A stretch of 64,000 bases of DNA, from contig VXCM01000779.1 in the NCBI GenBank assembly GCA_014773175.1, forward strand, positions 1-64,000. The letters run 5' to 3'. Both the position numbers and the translations under genes were made by a program. Below are positions 46,326 through 59,599 of the stretch, in pieces. The notes under the pieces are model-generated. The model did no database searches. It saw only the letters and a program-made list of their open reading frames with translations, and was not told the origin of the DNA. Positions within the stretch are counted from its first letter, which is position 1; every line of letters begins with the position of its first letter. The DNA comes from Lucifuga dentata (lineage: Eukaryota > Chordata > Actinopteri > Ophidiiformes > Bythitidae).

Positions 46326-49300
46326 TCATAAGGGCTGTGAAGCTAAAGGCTCTCTGTAGTCCAGTGTCGGCTGGCACAGTTCTACCTGAGGCTCTTTGGG
46401 CAACGATGATTTAAAGATTGAACTCTTGGAGGCTTCCAGGGGAGCTTGGCAGACCGAGGCCCAGCAGAAGTGCAGCACGCTGGGGGAGAGGAGGATGAAA
46501 ACCCAGGGGTCGATGATGGAGTTGACTGAGATGAAGCGGAGGGCGATCAGGTCCAGACGGTGAGACTCTGTACGCTGGCCTATTGAGTTGATGTACACAC
46601 GGATCTGAAAGAGAGAGGAGAGGGAGCGGACATGTGGGATTAGCTGCCAAGCAACTGGTATAATCCCACTGCTAACACCAGCCATGACACGAAGACACAG
46701 ACAGAGAACACCCTGGCTGTAAATCTAATATGAAACCTATATTATATGTAGCACCATGAACATAACAGGTTTATGGGACCAGTGGTGCAAAGGAGAAAAG
46801 AGTGGAAACTTGAACTGTCTTGAATCTCAAGCAGATGTTCACATTTAAGATACGATCTTTACACTTTAAACACTTTAGATTTCTATGTTAGGGCCTACCA
46901 GTTAAACAAGACAGTAATTCACTAATAAATGTCCTCTTTTTGTTGCCTCAAGGCCTCCTGAGAAATTCCGACTTACGAATCAGGAAGTCAAAGTTATGAT
47001 GTAATGTGTATTATGAACATGGTGGGGAAATAAATAGATTTTTGTTTACTTTTTTTCAACAGAGACAGCTCACTATACAGCATCTCACTAAACAAACATC
47101 AGGCGATGCACATAAGGTGTGTCATGTATGCTTTTTGCATACAAGTTTATAGTTTCCCACCATTGTAGCGGCATTCATATGCCCTCATCTCGTAATTTCC
47201 ATATTTCCGATATAAATGTGATATATATAAATCTGCTTTGGACTGATGTTTCTTTTGTTTCCTGTTCCAGATTAATCGTGTGTGTGTGTGTTGGGGAGTT
47301 GGTCTGTATAGGTAAGTCATTTGTTTCATTCTTGCTTCCATGTTGCAGCAGCAACCTTACAGTTACTTAAATAAACCTCCATGCAGAAACGTATACCCCT
47401 ATCTCTTGTCCAATGATGTGATGTGGTGTTTGAGCCTGCTAGAAAATAACAATGGAGGCTGATTTGGACCAGGATCTTAAACCATGCCTTAGTTTGAGGT
47501 GAGTTTGTGGTTATTTGTGTTGCTTAATGTAGTTATTGTCTGTTACCAGTGTGTTGTTTTGAACTGAAAAGCGGTATAATAGGAAACTATAGATTCAACC
47601 AGAAACACTGCAATTCCCATTTGCACAATTGCATCCTGTGGGAATAAATCTGAAGTGTTTCAACAAAGACGTCAGATTTAGTCCCACAGAATATAATTGT
47701 GCGAATCAGCGTGCTCGACCAAATGGCTCATTGACTATTTAACAAATATTTCCCTGATTGACAAATGCAAACATGCTTCTCTCATGTACGATCCACTCTT
47801 GTTCTCTGGCACCTTCACGCAGGAAATTAGCAGAGGAACGCATAACCATCCAATTTAAAGAAGATGTTTGAATTACTCTCAGCATCCGTTTGTTTGCTGT
47901 TCAGGCAGAAATCAGCCTATAAATCATTGAGTAAATGTATACTCTACATGTGTACTTTGTGGTTTTAGGAGGGGCTACGAAGCAGAAGCTGCATGCTGAT
48001 ACCGCGCCTCACAGACGTTCCCATGCTGATATCCAGCTGAAGCAGTTTAAACACAGAGACAGATAGCAAACAAAGATCTGGATGTTGTGCTCTAAGAGAG
48101 GATATATGCCTTGTCAAATAAATGTCAAACAAACGTGCAAAAACAGCATTTTTTTCCCCTCTTGTCACAAATTTGAGGCATCTACTGCTTTGCGTGTTTA
48201 ATTAATTTCAGCTGGGTGGAACCTAGGCGCTGACCTTTGACCCCAGTGAAGGAGGCTCACCAATAGCTCATTTAAGTCTTTGTCACCAGCAGAGTAAGTT
48301 AAACAATTACATTTAGACATCGTGCTAATTCATTTTCCTTATCTGTGTTTCTTTTTACACTTTTAATAATCTGACATCTACATTTTTTTTCTAACTTTAA
48401 GAAAATATAGCCAAAAATGACGCACTCATAAGGCTTTACTGGATCTATCATTGTATAGGTCAGGATGTCCAGTGGGATCACAAATGACTTAGAAGGGTGT
48501 GAAATGATGTAGGGAGACTGAAATAATATACTGGTTGATAAATGTCTCATGAAATGGCAAATATGCACAGAATTCAGCCTTTTCCAATGACTTATGTGCA
48601 AATTGATGTAATCTGTTATCACTGTGAGCTGATGGCACAAGACCAAGTGCAACACTTTAATACAATCATGATGCTATGACGAGTTCACAGGTTTGGAATT
48701 CCCACTGCCGCTGCTCTCTCTGAGGTCTGAGAGGAACAACGTCCAGTTTAGAATGATGGAAAAAGCAACGTTTCTCCCGCCATCTCTTCTTCTACTTGCC
48801 CTTGACCTCTTAGTTTTCCTTGATTTCTCATTTTCTCCTTCTTCTTCTGTCCCATTATAGTTTTTTTTTTTTTTTTTTNTTTTTTTTTTTTTTTTTAATC
48901 TAAAGTGACTCATCTGTGACTCTCATGATTTCCTTGCCAATGTCATCACACCAACCTTGTTACACTGGTTTTCTGCTTGTCAAAAGCACAATGATCCAGT
49001 GCCACTATCACAGAGCTAAACAACTCAACTGTGAGTTGAGAATGATGGATGATGGGTAAACTGCCAATCCAGCCCCACAGCAGATGCTTAAGGGCAAAGC
49101 ACTAGCATTCTGTGGAAAGCTGTTACGTACTCTTGTCAAAAGTTGATTTGTTGCATAAGTCATTGAGGAAAGTTGTCACTATAGTAGCATAATCAGTTTA
49201 ATAATAATCAGCATATTCGGCAAACTTGAAAGTGATTTATAGTCAAAGAGCCAAAAAGTTCAATCCCAGACACTTTTTAAATACAACCACATGAGGTCAT

Positions 49301-52300
49301 TATGGTGATGAGCGAGCGGGCCTGCCATGTGGTTGAGACAAAAACAATGTGGGTGAAGTAGTGTGTGTGTTCATGTGAAGACAGATTCCTTCTGTTTTGA
49401 ATAGCTCTACCATGAAATCTGACTCTCATTGCTTGCCTGTTTTCTTCCCTCGGCTCCTACAGGAAAACGCGCTACAAGTGCTAAAGTGAAGTGTGTGTAT
49501 GTGTGTGAGGAGGCCGCGCTCCCAGAACACGGACATGTGCAGGTTTTATCTTCAGAAACAAAAGGGGAAAGTGTTTATCTGTGAGTATTATGCTGTAAGA
49601 GTCACAAATGCATCATCTATTCATCTCTCTCTCTCTCTCTCTCTTTCTCTGCTGTCCAAAGTCTGCAGCACGGCTGGCCTTATTAATTTTTTAATACCGT
49701 CAGAAATAACTGGAGGCACAGCTAGGTGGCACATACAGTCCGCCACAGTTTCATATTGGTAGAAAACTGTAATATGATGCTTGTGTGTGATGTCGTGACC
49801 CCAGCTATCTGAACACCCATGGGTATTCATATGAAGCTCTCGATCAATTATGCATTAGGAGTAGTAATGCATGTTTGAATTTGCAGTGTGGAAAGGATTG
49901 ATACCATTAAGCAAATAAACGAAAGCTTAAATAATGTAAATGCATGCTATGATTTATGTTAAGTCATATTCAGGGCTAACTTCAATAATTTTACTTAATA
50001 AATCCTAAGCAACAAATGTATAATCAATTACGATTCCATCTTTTATGTTCCTCAGGGTCCTGCTCATCCTGGATAAGCCTGTAAGTATGGAAGATTTTTC
50101 TCTTTGTCTAGATCATAAATAAAATCATTAAATTCCAATATAGGGTGGATTTTCCTTTAAAATAAGGAATAAGGGACCAATCCCCCTCTGCATCATGACT
50201 AAATGTGTGCTTAGAATGAAATATGGTAAAAGGTTTTCTTCGTCTTCCTGCAGGGCCACAAATGAAAAAGGTTAATGTGATTGTTCTGTGGAGAGGAGAA
50301 TTGCTACAAGTAAGTGATTCAATAGCATGTATGATGCATGATTCCTGTGATAAGAAGCATTTGTTATACAGGGATGAAATTAAACATCATGGCGACTTGT
50401 GCCTGCAGGCCTGCTTCTTCCCGGAAATCTGGTTAGAGGGAAGGTAACAGGCTGAGAGCTATGTGCAGCGACAAAATGAAGCTAGGGATACACAGGTAAC
50501 TGAATGAAAATAAACAATAGCCCTTTAATTCTGCAATGAAAAACTGTAAATGTAGACAATATGCTGTTTTTCTGATATTTTGGGACCTTTTGATGCCATG
50601 GGAGAGCAGACTGAGGTTCTTTTCTCCCTGATCTCCTCTTCCCTTCTCCTTTCTCCTGTCTCTCTCCATCCTCGTCTAACCTTATTGTGCCCGACTCATC
50701 CGTTTTGCTCACCCTCCTGATGAGGTGGTGAAGAAAGCTGATGTCGAAAGCTGATACTTGTGTCCTTTCCTCTGAGCAGACACCTGCCGACAGTAGTCTA
50801 CAGCCTGTAACACGCTGATTCTGATTCGTGACTTCAAGGACTTTGTAGGACTTTGGCTTCATAACACAGATAGAGACCTTAGGTGCTAATTCCACTTGGA
50901 TAATTTGACAGCCCATTTTAATCTTTCTGCGATCAACCATTAAAACCCAAATCATTACCTAAAGGAGCGTTCCATTCTAGTGATGCAACTCAAACCCGGA
51001 TTTTAGTCGTTAGAAAAAGACTCAAACAGAATCACCTCTGTTTTTACAAAGTGACAACACAAAGCTCATGAAATATTTCTGCTTTGACAGCATGAGCTCA
51101 TTGTTTGTAATGTGGAGGATGTTATTATGTATAATGCAGAATTTGGCAATCGTTGCAGAGATCAAAGTAGTGACTCTATTTCCGGCCCCTTGCCGAGATG
51201 CTACAGTGCACGAGAAGAGCACTTCTGGTGCAATTCTGCAATCTACAACAAAATTCAGGCGCATTCTAGAGTGACACATCAGAAATAAGGTGCTTAGAAA
51301 CCTGTTACAGGCAGATTTGAGCATAATATCCTTTAGAAGATGCGTCATTTGTGGCTAAATTTCAACGCCACAGCTGTGATGAACTAGCACTGCAAGTAAC
51401 CAATCAGGAGCCGGCTTGACTGCCTCTTAGGCTGAAGACCGCATGTAACAGAACATTCAAAGACTTCCTGGCTGTGGCTTTGGTGTTCGATCACTTCATG
51501 CATCCCTCAGCTGGCCTAATAAAGGCCTTATTACCGCCCAGAACACAACATTACACTGACTGCTCTGCTGTGATGTGGCCAATTCAATTAAAATGTCACT
51601 GTAATCCATCATTTGTGCATATTCACAAACTCGGAAATGATTATTATGTATATTAGCCAGACAATGTTATCTTCATATAACAGTCTCAGCCTAAATTATT
51701 TCCTGATGACATTGATGATCAAACGCTTGAACTCTTTCACTGCCTGTTTATGTCAGCAACTGAAGTTTTGAAAGCTATATTCAGATCCTTTGACTTTTTG
51801 CACTTTACCACAGTCTGTTTCTCTGCAAAGCACCCTGCCATTACAGTCAAACTTTACTGCTCTTCTTGCTAATAAAGATGAGATGGCTCAATTCGCTAAT
51901 GGAACATGATTGGATGCTGGACTGGACTCCATCAGAACAAGCACAAGATAGGAAGTACAGTAGGTCTCATTATGAAAGACGATAAAGTTAATTACTTTGA
52001 AAAGTAATTAACTTTAACTTAAACTTCAGTGAACAAATTTGTGTGGTGACTGATTTATCCTGAACTGGAAAAGATCCAACTTGATCCAATATATGTATTT
52101 TAAGTAACTCAACAGCACAACAAAATGTTCAGAAAGTTAAAGGATCCAGATACTTAACAAGGTATTGTACATTTATCACCATAATGCCATTTAAACATCT
52201 CTACTTGTGGCATTAAACAGATTCCGCTGACTCAGACCTGCTGTGAATGGTGCAGATATTTCCTGTCTACCACTTGGCATTAAAACAACCCATAATCTAT

Positions 52301-54215
52301 TGTATTATTTATGAACGGTTCCATTTCCTCAAATGCCACAAGCACAGACACAGATCTGCAGAAAAATATATCAGATTGCGAGTTTTGAGACATATGAGTT
52401 TTGTGACATTTTGAAATATATCTGATAAGATTATCATGTCTCTACAATTGGGTGGCATTTTGTTCCAAACCCAGGCAGGCTAGGTGCTGTGTTGCTTTTT
52501 GATTTGGTTTATTTAGTTTGTCTCCACTGTATACATGGATATAAACAAACAGGATTATGTCCCAGGAAATCTTGTCCCCCTGAGGAGTGATTCAGATAGT
52601 TTGCTTCCATGCTTCTATGTTTTGATTAGTATTAACGTTCCAGGCTGTATTTTACTTCCTCGCTCTAACAGCAGCGCAGCTCAGACTTGTCTCATCGCCC
52701 CTGAAGCTTGTACATATTCAGTAACTTGCTCGATGACACTTGATGCCGCCACAGTGGGATTCGAACCTTGGCCCTATGGACGGGTGCTTTGCATTTCCAC
52801 ATGAAAGAAAACAATTCTGGGGGTATCCATGCTTAGTTCTGCTTTTTTGTCATGCAAGTTGCCTAATTTGATTATGTCTAATACAAGCACAAATATTCAG
52901 TCTGTCATCACACTGGTGGAACAATACTTGGCAGCTTTCTCACCAACTGCACAAAACTGGACAATCTGATATTTTGTTATCAGACTAGATACTGGAGTGT
53001 TTGTTAATGTAGTGTCACTTTCCATGTTGTCTTCTCCACTTTAAGCCTTTCTTATCTTATCTTTACTTAAACATCTTGACATTTTCGAGTTTCTCTGTCA
53101 CCAAACTGTTGCCCCTTGCTGCTCAAACACAGCAGATAAGAAATGTAGTGAATGTTGTGTACCAATATTGGGTGAAACACTGATCCCTGGAAGTAGTTCA
53201 CTCACACCATTGAGCTAATTAACCCCAAAGGAACCAATTAACTGCTGTTGCATTCAATTAGGAGCCAGTTAGCCCTAATGAAAGTGATGCAGCAAGATCA
53301 GCAGCTATTGACAGTCAACACTCATCTGAATGTCACTTTTAATTGCATTATGTGCGGTAAATGTGTTTATGTGTCCTTCTGCTATCTTACCACCAGGGGC
53401 AGTGTGCAGATGATGAAGATGACCGTCATGAAGACCAGCAGGATAAGATGCTCCACCTCCTCAGCCATGGACATCACCTTGCGGTCCTTCTTTGATCTTG
53501 TAGTCACCTTTACTGAGCCGCCGTTCCTCTTCCGCCGTTGGTACATCCTGACCAGGTGATACACCACAAAGGCATTACACGCCACAATAGCCAGGACGAG
53601 TGATAGCATAACAGTGGCATAAAGGTTGGCGTAAACCCGGTCCTCTTTTCGCAGTGGGTTCATATCAATGAAACACCAGGTCCCTGGGCAGTGTTGCGCA
53701 TAGTCCCCAAAGCCCACAAAAGGGAGGAGACAGAATAGCATGCACAACAAAAACACAAAAGGGATTGTGATATAGGCACATTTTTTGGTGACGTGGCGGC
53801 TGTACAGGTAAGGGTACCCAATAGCAAAGCACCTCTCCAGTGCCATAGTGAAGAGGAGTAACATGGTGGCCAGACTAAAGAAGGTCATACTGGCACCAAA
53901 GTATTTACACACCACGCGGGTTTCAGACATTCCCACCAAGGTGACGTTGAGTGAATATGAAATTTGTACCAGTGGACTGATCAGGCAAGTCCCAGCCAAG
54001 TCCGTAACCACCAGCGATGTGACAAAGACGTGAAACAGCGAATGCCGCCGCGGGCCCCCGTTGTTTATCCTTCGACGCCGGCGGATTTCCAGGATCACCA
54101 GGGCGGCCACATTGCCAAAGATGCCCGCTGAGAACATGATGGCACTGATGAGCGGGCTTTTTCTGGAGTCAATGCTGAGCTTGTGGTGGCATGGGTCATT
54201 TTCTGTGTCCATCAT
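46326..54215 (-). CDS. ptger2: ptger2, prostaglandin E2 receptor EP2, complete, two coding exons
   Basis: Coding exons 54215-53391 (275 codons) and 46604-46326 (92 codons plus stop) give 367 residues; human EP2 has about 358. The donor is GTG|GTAAGA, the acceptor CTTTCAG, and the intron falls at the end of helix 6, where prostanoid receptor genes are normally split. It is a class A GPCR with seven helices. It has the prostanoid second-loop motif GTWCF (178-182), FSAGIFGN in helix 1, [12 protein letters not shown] before helix 6, and [14 protein letters not shown] in helix 7. That last block includes Arg298, equivalent to the conserved arginine that binds the ligand carboxylate. EP2 couples to Gs and raises cAMP on PGE2 binding. 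The E/DRY position reads ERC (127-129). EP2 is preferred over DP1 by the helix 2-3 and SMAEE blocks; whether it is the a or b fish paralogue is not decidable here. Confidence 0.95.
51983..52016. repeat. 16-bp perfect hairpin in the ptger2 intron
   Basis: AAAGTTAATTACTTT (51984-51998) and AAAGTAATTAACTTT (52001-52015) are exact reverse complements with only two bases between them; one further T-A pair extends the stem. A near-perfect AT-rich palindrome. Confidence 0.85.
52490..52800 (-). mobile_element. degraded tRNA-derived SINE, minus strand
   Basis: The minus strand carries a perfect B-box GGTTCGAATCC (in the plus sequence GGATTCGAACC near 52758) and a decayed relative of the 'GAGCAAG' block seen in the 35.3 kb SINE. 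There is no cloverleaf, so it is not a tRNA gene. Limits are approximate. Confidence 0.45.
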
Positions 54216-55091
54216 GGTTGAAAAACGAAGAGGAAACAGGCCAAAAATGCTTCCCCAAAAAAAGGTATATTATATGAATGTCTTTAAGGCAGCGTCTGCA
54301 TCCATCCTGATTAAAAAATGAAGAAAAAGAAGAATATGTGTGGGATAAGAAAAATCTTAACTGATCACATTGTAAGTTTCAAAAAGACTAACTAAAAAGA
54401 ATAACCGTAAATCTGTTCTTTGCTGATGACTAAAATAACTTAAAATTAATAACCAAGAAGATTTTAACATTATTACTATAACTGTTATTAAGCCTTTCCT
54501 GTACTGAAACTGTCACCAGGATGTGGTTCAAATTTATCTCTTTATCATTTTAAGTACAAATGAAGTGACCTAATGCTATATGAGAATTTTTTTTTATTAA
54601 CGCCAGTGCTGGACTCATAAAATGAAGAGTGCACACTGAAACCACATTGTGCATACAATTTGATTTTGACATTTTTTAATGCTGCATATCAGTGCCATGT
54701 TCTAAAATTAAACTAATTGGCTACAGCATTTATATACTTGTTTCTGATTGGCCCAATCACTTGTGAAGGATGATATGTTTATCCTTCTGCCTTACTTTGC
54801 AAAAAAATGTCAAATGTGGAATAGACACCACTCTAAGTTAATTTTTGCATCAAATCCAAGACTTGACTGACCTCACAGATACACAGAACTAACAGAAAAC
54901 ATCTTCCTCTAATAAAATGGAACATCTGCAGAAAAAGAAGAAATTTCAATGAGCTCTGCTCCACTAAAGTTGTTCCTCTTTGTCAGCTGAGCTGACTGAT
55001 ATCAGCTGACACATTGAAGGTTACAAAAGCTGCAGTCCAACTTTTCACGCTTTTTGTTTAGATTGCCAGCTGTGGTTCTGAATAAGGGAAA

Positions 55092-55122
<31 letters not shown>

Positions 55123-56150
55123 ATCTATCCATCCATCCAGCAGCCACTGCCTCAGTCAGAAAAATTTCAACTCCTTGTGTGTATTCTGAAATCAAATGTT
55201 CCACTGTGTGTTTGTGTGTATGTGTGTGTTTACTTTCCCTGGGTGTGTAATAATCAGTTTACTGGCTCACACACTGTAACTGTAAACTGATCTCTGTCCA
55301 GCAAACAACGTGTTCACTCTTGATGATGCCTGCTGCAGTTTGAACCTCCAAATGTCAAATGAATCGGTAAAAAAGGACACTAAAAACTGAGAAATGCATC
55401 CTTTGTCTGCCTTAAAACACAAATCTGATCTCCCATAGATGTGTCCATGTCAAATAGATATGCAAGAAGTTTAGAATGGATAAAAATAAGTGACTTTGGG
55501 GGAGATTATTCAAATTTCCGTTAAAAAATCTGACAATTTAATGTTTCCCTATCTTTTAAATAAAGAGTTTAAGAGAGGGGAGACAACTTCCTCTGCCTGT
55601 TAAGACAAGTAAAGTCTAATGATAAATTCGGCAAAAAGTGATCGACTTAAAACTTCTAATTCCAGTGAAAACTTAAGTTTTATTATTAGTTTACACTGCG
55701 CTTCCAGCTGTAGTAAGCGGGTGTGAACAGGCAAAGAAGTTGTCAAAGTTGGGATTTTACCAATAAAAGACATTTTTTTACGTTCTTCTATCGATGCTGA
55801 ATCAAAGAGTAAAACATTTAGAGTCGGAAATAGATTTGAGTCACACTTTAAAAACATTTATGTTGCATACAAGCGACGACACAACGCTGTTAAATTTTCT
55901 GAATGGAGTTTCGTTTATGATCTGTGCTTGAGAAAACAATGCGTCAGGACGCAACAATTCTCCGAGCCGCAGACTCCGCGTGGAAAAGCATTAAAAGATT
56001 TAAGTTCTTACCTTTATTCTTCCGATAGGTGGACGAGTATTTTCGTGATTTCAGGTCCGGTTTTAGTCACAGAGTCCAGTTATTTGCCGGAGTTGAGCTT
56101 TTGTTTCAGTTATAAAGGCGCTGTGGTGTGAGCGTTAAGTGCGTATAGAC
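54216..56150 (-). promoter_or_regulatory. ptger2 5' UTR exons and promoter
   Basis: The coding exon extends upstream to an acceptor at 54306/54307 (long T-rich tract then AATCAG). A candidate first exon ends at 56012 with the donor AAAG|GTAAGA. On the minus strand a CCTTTATAA element near 56113 could be a TATA box, which puts the start near 56.08 kb. The second exon contains a short uORF (ATG 18 codons or fewer, ending TAA) before the main start. The start site is inferred. Confidence 0.5.
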
Positions 56151-56208
56151 GCATAGTCGCGTTGTGGTGAGACGGGCATGAATGAGCTCGGGAAACAGAC
56201 AGATGTGT

Positions 56209-56216
56209 TGACGTCA
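56209..56216. promoter_or_regulatory. palindromic CRE upstream of ptger2
   Basis: TGACGTCA is a perfect cAMP response element. It lies about 100 bases upstream of the putative TATA element of ptger2. Full-length CREs near promoters are commonly bound by CREB/ATF proteins; use by ptger2 is inferred from position. Confidence 0.5.
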
Positions 56217-57229
56217 CAACGCCAGGACACGCCCACTCCATGCAGTTGTGATGCATGCGATGACATGTAAAATTATCCGTATCCCTAATTAAAATAACAA
56301 ATGCAAAAAAAAAAAAAAAAANAAAAAAAAAAAAAAAAGATTATGAGATGTTTTTTTTTTAAATATCCTGCTGTGTGCGTATGTTGGTGTGTGCACAGCC
56401 TTTCTTCCACCATGAAGAAAAAATGCAAAGTTTGTTTTCGGTAATTTGACTATTTCATTTGTCATTTGAAGAAGATGATTTAATTTTTTTAATTTTTTTT
56501 TTTATTTTTTTTTTGTTTAGGAGTCAAAGACAAACTGTAAACTGTAGTGCGAGTGCTATTGGTAATACTTTAAGTTGGTCCTGGTGGTATACCAGATGAT
56601 TCTGGAAATTTCTGTGTTGAATTGAAACAATCATTGGAAAATCTGTTAATGTGCCTTGGAGCTTGTTGGACATGTGATTTGTAAATTAAGAATCAATTTC
56701 TTGAACGTGTTATTTCTTTTTTGTCGTGCTCCAGGACAGTAGCCGAGTAGACTTTTCGTAGAATTCAAGCTCATTGTTGAGGCACTGCTTGGATATTCTG
56801 GTGACTAAACCATTTCACTCCAAATGGCAAGAAGGTACTTTAATGCATTTTGGACCTTTTTCTATTATGTCCAGTCCCAAAATTGATTATATTTGTTTTC
56901 AGAGTGGATTCTGGTGGCTTATGAAGTTGTATTCCAGCATTTCAAGGTTTTCTGAGGTGGGTAGGGCACAGACCATAAAGGGCAAAGTGCACCAACAGCA
57001 GCTTTTAAAACTGAGTAATACATTAAAATGTGTTATAACGGCCATATGTCATTTCTAATTTCACAATTTCTGCCATATTAAGAACAGATCAAATGACAAA
57101 CAGGATCCAGAAATGGATCCTGACACAAGCTGAAAGCCCTGAAATGATGATGACACTTGAGTGCTTTTGTCCAGATCCATTAACTAATTGTTATTATGAC
57201 TTATGCACCATTTTTGCTCCTATGCCATT

Positions 57230-57269
<40 letters not shown>

Positions 57270-57639
57270 TCACTCTTTGCCTCTAGATTTTAAAACAGTT
57301 CAAAAAGTAAAATGTTGACTTTATGGCATAGGCATACATCACACATATAAGCATACAGTGATTTATGTACTAGAGCATGTTTTATGACCTAACTTGTCAG
57401 GTTCTGAAGTTTATTTTTAGTTTTAACGACCTCCCACACTGGATGCATGAACCCTATACACTCCTCTTTCCTGCTTCTGTCGTTTTGCCTTTGTTTGTCC
57501 TCTCTCTGTGTGTTTTTAGGTCTTTTTTTAGGTCTCTTCAATCACTTGTCTCTGACTCTTTTTGCTCTCAGTCTATATTCATCCCCTCAGCCAGAGGCCA
57601 CTTCTACCTTGTGCTCTCCCCCTACCAGCAGCAAATTCT

Positions 57640-57711
57640 TTTCCTTTCCTTTCCTTTCCTTTCCTTTCCTTTCCTTTCCTTTCCTTTCCGTTCCGTTCCG
57701 TTCCGTTCCGT
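57640..57711. repeat. TTTCC array switching to GTTCC
   Basis: About nine units of TTTCC are followed abruptly by five units of GTTCC. The single-base change is shared by all five units, showing that a variant unit was itself amplified. Confidence 0.85.
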
Positions 57712-57970
57712 TATTTCCCTTTCCTCAGTGAAACATCTATAAATTAAAATCTCTGCTATTGGAACCCAGGTTTTTGAAACTTTTCAGACCTGCTGAAACA
57801 CTTAAATTGATATAAATTTTGATGATTGACTGATATGCATGAAAAATTAGATAATTCTGACCCTCTTCATCTGGTCTTAATTTTTAAAATGTAATTATCA
57901 GTGAACGTTTAAATCCATAAATGTGTGCTGGTAACACATCTTCGTTGAGGGCTTGGCATTTCTCTCTCTC

Positions 57971-58003
<33 letters not shown>

Positions 58004-58718
58004 GGAAGCCTGCTAATAGCCTTGAATCACTGATGAGTTCATTGTTTCTGAATATCTGATGTCACAACTGTAGCTACTGTAGAAGGTCAGTCAGCAGCCA
58101 TCATTCCATCCTGAAATACTGAAAAACATGATTGAAGAAGGAACGATAATAACATTATTAAATGCAGATCTGCCATGGATGATTGAGAATGAGTATTTGA
58201 CTTGAATGTGTTGTTTATTATGACTGTATTGTGAATTATTCAAGACAGTGCATTATAAAAAGGTCTACTTAATATAAGCACTTTGGTTTATAGGCTTTGC
58301 CTTTGCTTCCACCTACAGGTTTCTCTAAGTAACAGCAATTTACAAACTAAGGCTGGATCATTACTTCTCGTTTAAATAGTTGTGTGGTAAAGCATGCTGA
58401 GCTATTCATACCTTTTTTTTTTTAAATATATATATATATATGTTCCCAAATAATGGAATATCTGTATAATATACGTTTAAGGGATTGTGAAGTTTGCATA
58501 CATGTTAAAATTGGAGCAGAAGTGATCTAATTTTTCTTTGACAAGTGCTTTGCATACATTTTAAGATAAATAATACTGAACAAATAGAATAATAATTTTC
58601 TTTAAAAAAAAATACTGATAAATATATGAAAATGTCTTAATAAAAAGAAATCTGCAATATGCCATTGCAGACAGTAGGTGGCACACAAGGTTAAGTATTT
58701 TAGCTTTGCATCATATCG

Positions 58719-58852
58719 TTCAATGTTTGAATGAATTAATGTCTATAATGTGCTATTACTATGCCTACTACTACAAATTAGGAGCNTTCAATGTTTGAAT
58801 GAATTAATGTCTATAATGTGCTATTACTATGCCTACTACTACAAATTAGGAG
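58719..58852. other. N-flanking 66-bp duplication
   Basis: Bases 58719-58784 and 58787-58852 match, with the N at 58786. Assembly join. Confidence 0.85.
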
Positions 58853-58897
58853 TGTAATTAATATTAAGTCTGTGTGATTTACTTCAAATATTTAGTG

Positions 58898-59032
58898 TTT
58901 ACTGGATGTCTGGACACTTTTCCAATATTAGTTAACTTTATAATTATTCTTTACGTGTTTCATANTTTACTGGATGTCTGGACACTTTTCCAATATTAGT
59001 TAACTTTATAATTATTCTTTACGTGTTTCATA
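58898..59032. other. N-flanking 67-bp duplication
   Basis: Bases 58898-58964 and 58966-59032 are identical around the N at 58965. Assembly join. Confidence 0.85.
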
Positions 59033-59360
59033 GGAATACAAATTACAATACATTCTTATGGAGTTTGCTGTAATACTTCCATGGTATTCTTGTTAAATTT
59101 TTTGTAAGACCCAGAGTTTCTTCGAAATGACATTCTTACAATTTAAGAAAAATTTTTTCCTTGTGTATGTGTGTGTGCGTATGTGTCTGTGTGTGCTCCT
59201 GAAAAATTACACAATGTGTCTTTTTCATTATTGTGAAACAGATAGAGTTACATCCGGATTAAAAATGCTCTATTTGTCTTCTCTTTAATGTGAGCCAGAT
59301 GTTACCTCCAGCTCTGTCCCTCTGTCAGTCAAACCAGCTCTGACCAATCAGAGCGGGCCT

Positions 59361-59491
59361 AAACTCCTCCTTCCCTCCCTCCCTCCCTTCTTCCCAGAGT
59401 ATCTGGGAGTCTCAGTGGAGAGGAANAAACTCCTCCTTCCCTCCCTCCCTCCCTTCTTCCCAGAGTATCTGGGAGTCTCAGTGGAGAGGAA
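59361..59491. other. N-flanking 65-bp duplication in the nid2 upstream region
   Basis: Bases 59361-59425 and 59427-59491 are identical around the N at 59426. It falls in the likely promoter or 5' UTR of nid2, so distances there are inflated by 66 bases. Confidence 0.85.
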
Positions 59492-59599
59492 GAGTGATTT
59501 AGATTTCTCTCTCTTTCTCCCTCTCTCTGAGTCCATCCGTACCTCTCTCCTTCTGCTCTCGCTCAGGCTGCAGAGCTGCTGATTGAACCCAGCTCTACA

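Larger units (their letters stand above)
46605..53390 (-). other. ptger2 coding intron
   Basis: A 6.8 kb intron with no recognised internal gene. It contains a poly-T run with an N at 48879, a TC repeat near 49626, a 16-bp hairpin at 51983-52016 and an old SINE copy at about 52490-52800. A 157-codon minus-strand ORF at 50482-50955 has no recognisable domain and is taken as chance. Confidence 0.6.
56220..59599. other. intergenic region between ptger2 and nid2
   Basis: 3.4 kb between two divergent genes, with no coding exon recognised. Contents: a poly-A run with an N at 56322, CT repeats (about 57232-57268 and 57961-58003), a TTTCC/GTTCC pentamer array (about 57640-57711), and three N-flanked duplications (58719-58852, 58898-59032 and 59361-59491). 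An inverted-CCAAT-type element (ACCAATCAG, 59343-59351) lies about 250 bases before the nid2 ATG. Confidence 0.6.

Noticed and set aside
50482..50955. 157-codon minus-strand ORF in the ptger2 intron
   Set aside because: Low-complexity charged segment, no domain, no splice context; treated as chance despite its length.
53391..53407. CTCF-like CCACCAGGGGCAG at the end of the ptger2 coding exon, and CCACCAGGGGACGC at the txndc16 exon 12 acceptor
   Set aside because: Both overlap coding sequence or splice sites that explain them; the core is imperfect.
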